A stretch of 64,000 bases of DNA, taken from assembly GCA_016722515.1 (NCBI GenBank), contig JADKJE010000003.1:377508-441507 (forward strand). The letters run 5' to 3'. The notes beneath the pieces were generated by a model that did not search any database, had not been told where the DNA came from, and worked only from the letters and a program-made list of their open reading frames with translations. Each line of letters starts with the position of its first letter. Positions within the stretch are counted from its first letter, which is position 1. Source of the stretch: Alphaproteobacteria bacterium. Its GTDB lineage: Bacteria > Pseudomonadota > Alphaproteobacteria > Rickettsiales > JADKJE01. The translations under genes and the position numbers were made by a program. Positions 63,772 through 64,000 of this stretch are shown here, piece after piece.

Positions 63772-64000
63772 CTACCGATCTCTACCCGATGTTTGCCGGG
63801 AATTGATGGCGGTCTGTATCACCCATTTATTCGATGGACCATGGAACTATTTACTTGATTCATTAGGCTGCATTCTGTATTACGGATGCTCTTTGCAAAT
63901 TCATCTGGAAATTTGTCTTGAAGATACTTTGGTCAATTTTGAAATTCCAGAGGCTCCCCCTAGTGCTTAAACTGGAATAATTCACTAATTGCCGATGTTT
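63772..64000 (-). pseudogene. Leucine-rich repeat protein, array copy 4 (partial, degraded)
   Basis: The 3' end of a fourth copy starts 47 bases upstream of the copy 3 ATG and runs off the window. Compared with the other copies it has at least six small deletions or insertions in 230 bases (for example around 63835, 63865, 63928 and 63960). Either it is decaying fast or the read quality falls here. Confidence 0.6.

Larger units (their letters stand above)
59064..64000 (-). repeat. Tandem array of LRR genes, period about 1.57 kb
   Basis: Start codons lie at 60584, 62150 and 63725, giving periods of 1566 and 1575 bases. Each unit consists of the gene plus a 46-47-base spacer that includes the same ribosome binding site (AGAAGGTCATCAATA before ATG). 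The array continues beyond the window edge. Confidence 0.88.

Overview
The window looks like chromosome of an alphaproteobacterium with a moderately AT-rich genome, probably host-associated. This is inferred from gene content, since no rRNA or tRNA is present. Pointers are a GapR (DUF2312) homologue, an NDUFAF6-like squalene-synthase-family protein next to an ABHD10-like hydrolase, an S2 protein with a Lys/Ala/Pro-rich tail, and a 7Fe ferredoxin. Several very large proteins have eukaryote-like domains (Ulp1-type protease, macro domain, leucine-rich repeats, a phosphoinositide-kinase-like loop). Such a repertoire suggests an intracellular or protist-associated member of the Rickettsiales/Holosporales type, but the exact lineage cannot be fixed from this sequence.

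Layout. 1-2.1 kb: compact minus-strand cluster of small phage- or plasmid-like genes (RNase H-like, GapR). 2.5-9.4 kb: accessory genes, including a 929-residue orphan, a GNAT acetyltransferase and a kinase-like gene broken by a frameshift. 9.5-26.4 kb: mostly housekeeping (umuC, parC, C26 amidohydrolase, RTX-repeat protein, YgjP-type metallopeptidase, corA, phosphohexomutase with an SDR, rpsD, gmk, leuD-leuB, fdxA, ygfZ). 26.4-31.6 kb: a small island bounded by two identical 53-bp repeats. It holds a decayed IS30-type element and a putative effector gene split by a decayed IS256-family element. 31.7-37.4 kb: macro-domain protein, NDUFAF6-like/ABHD10-like pair, glycosyltransferase, 592-codon orphan. 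37.6-48.0 kb: one 3470-codon gene with an intact-looking Ulp1/C48 protease domain. 48.3-53.8 kb: rlmI and the rpsB-tsf-pyrH-frr-uppS cluster. 53.8-58.9 kb: chaperone-usher pilus locus (two SCPU pilins, a frameshifted usher, a chaperone). 59.1-64 kb: tandem array of at least four LRR genes, only the first intact.

How the genes fit together. The conserved blocks serve translation, cell-wall lipid carrier synthesis, topology, leucine synthesis (leuC not here) and Fe-S chemistry. The accessory blocks look like a host-interaction arsenal: a giant Ulp1-like protease, a macro-domain protein, LRR proteins, a proline-rich repeat protein, an RTX protein and a pilus. Assignment of these as secreted effectors is inference; no secretion system is encoded here.

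Caution on sequence quality. Single-base indels break the kinase-like gene, both transposases, the usher and LRR copies 2-4, several of them in homopolymers, and the last 230 bases are the worst. Some apparent pseudogenes may be sequencing errors.
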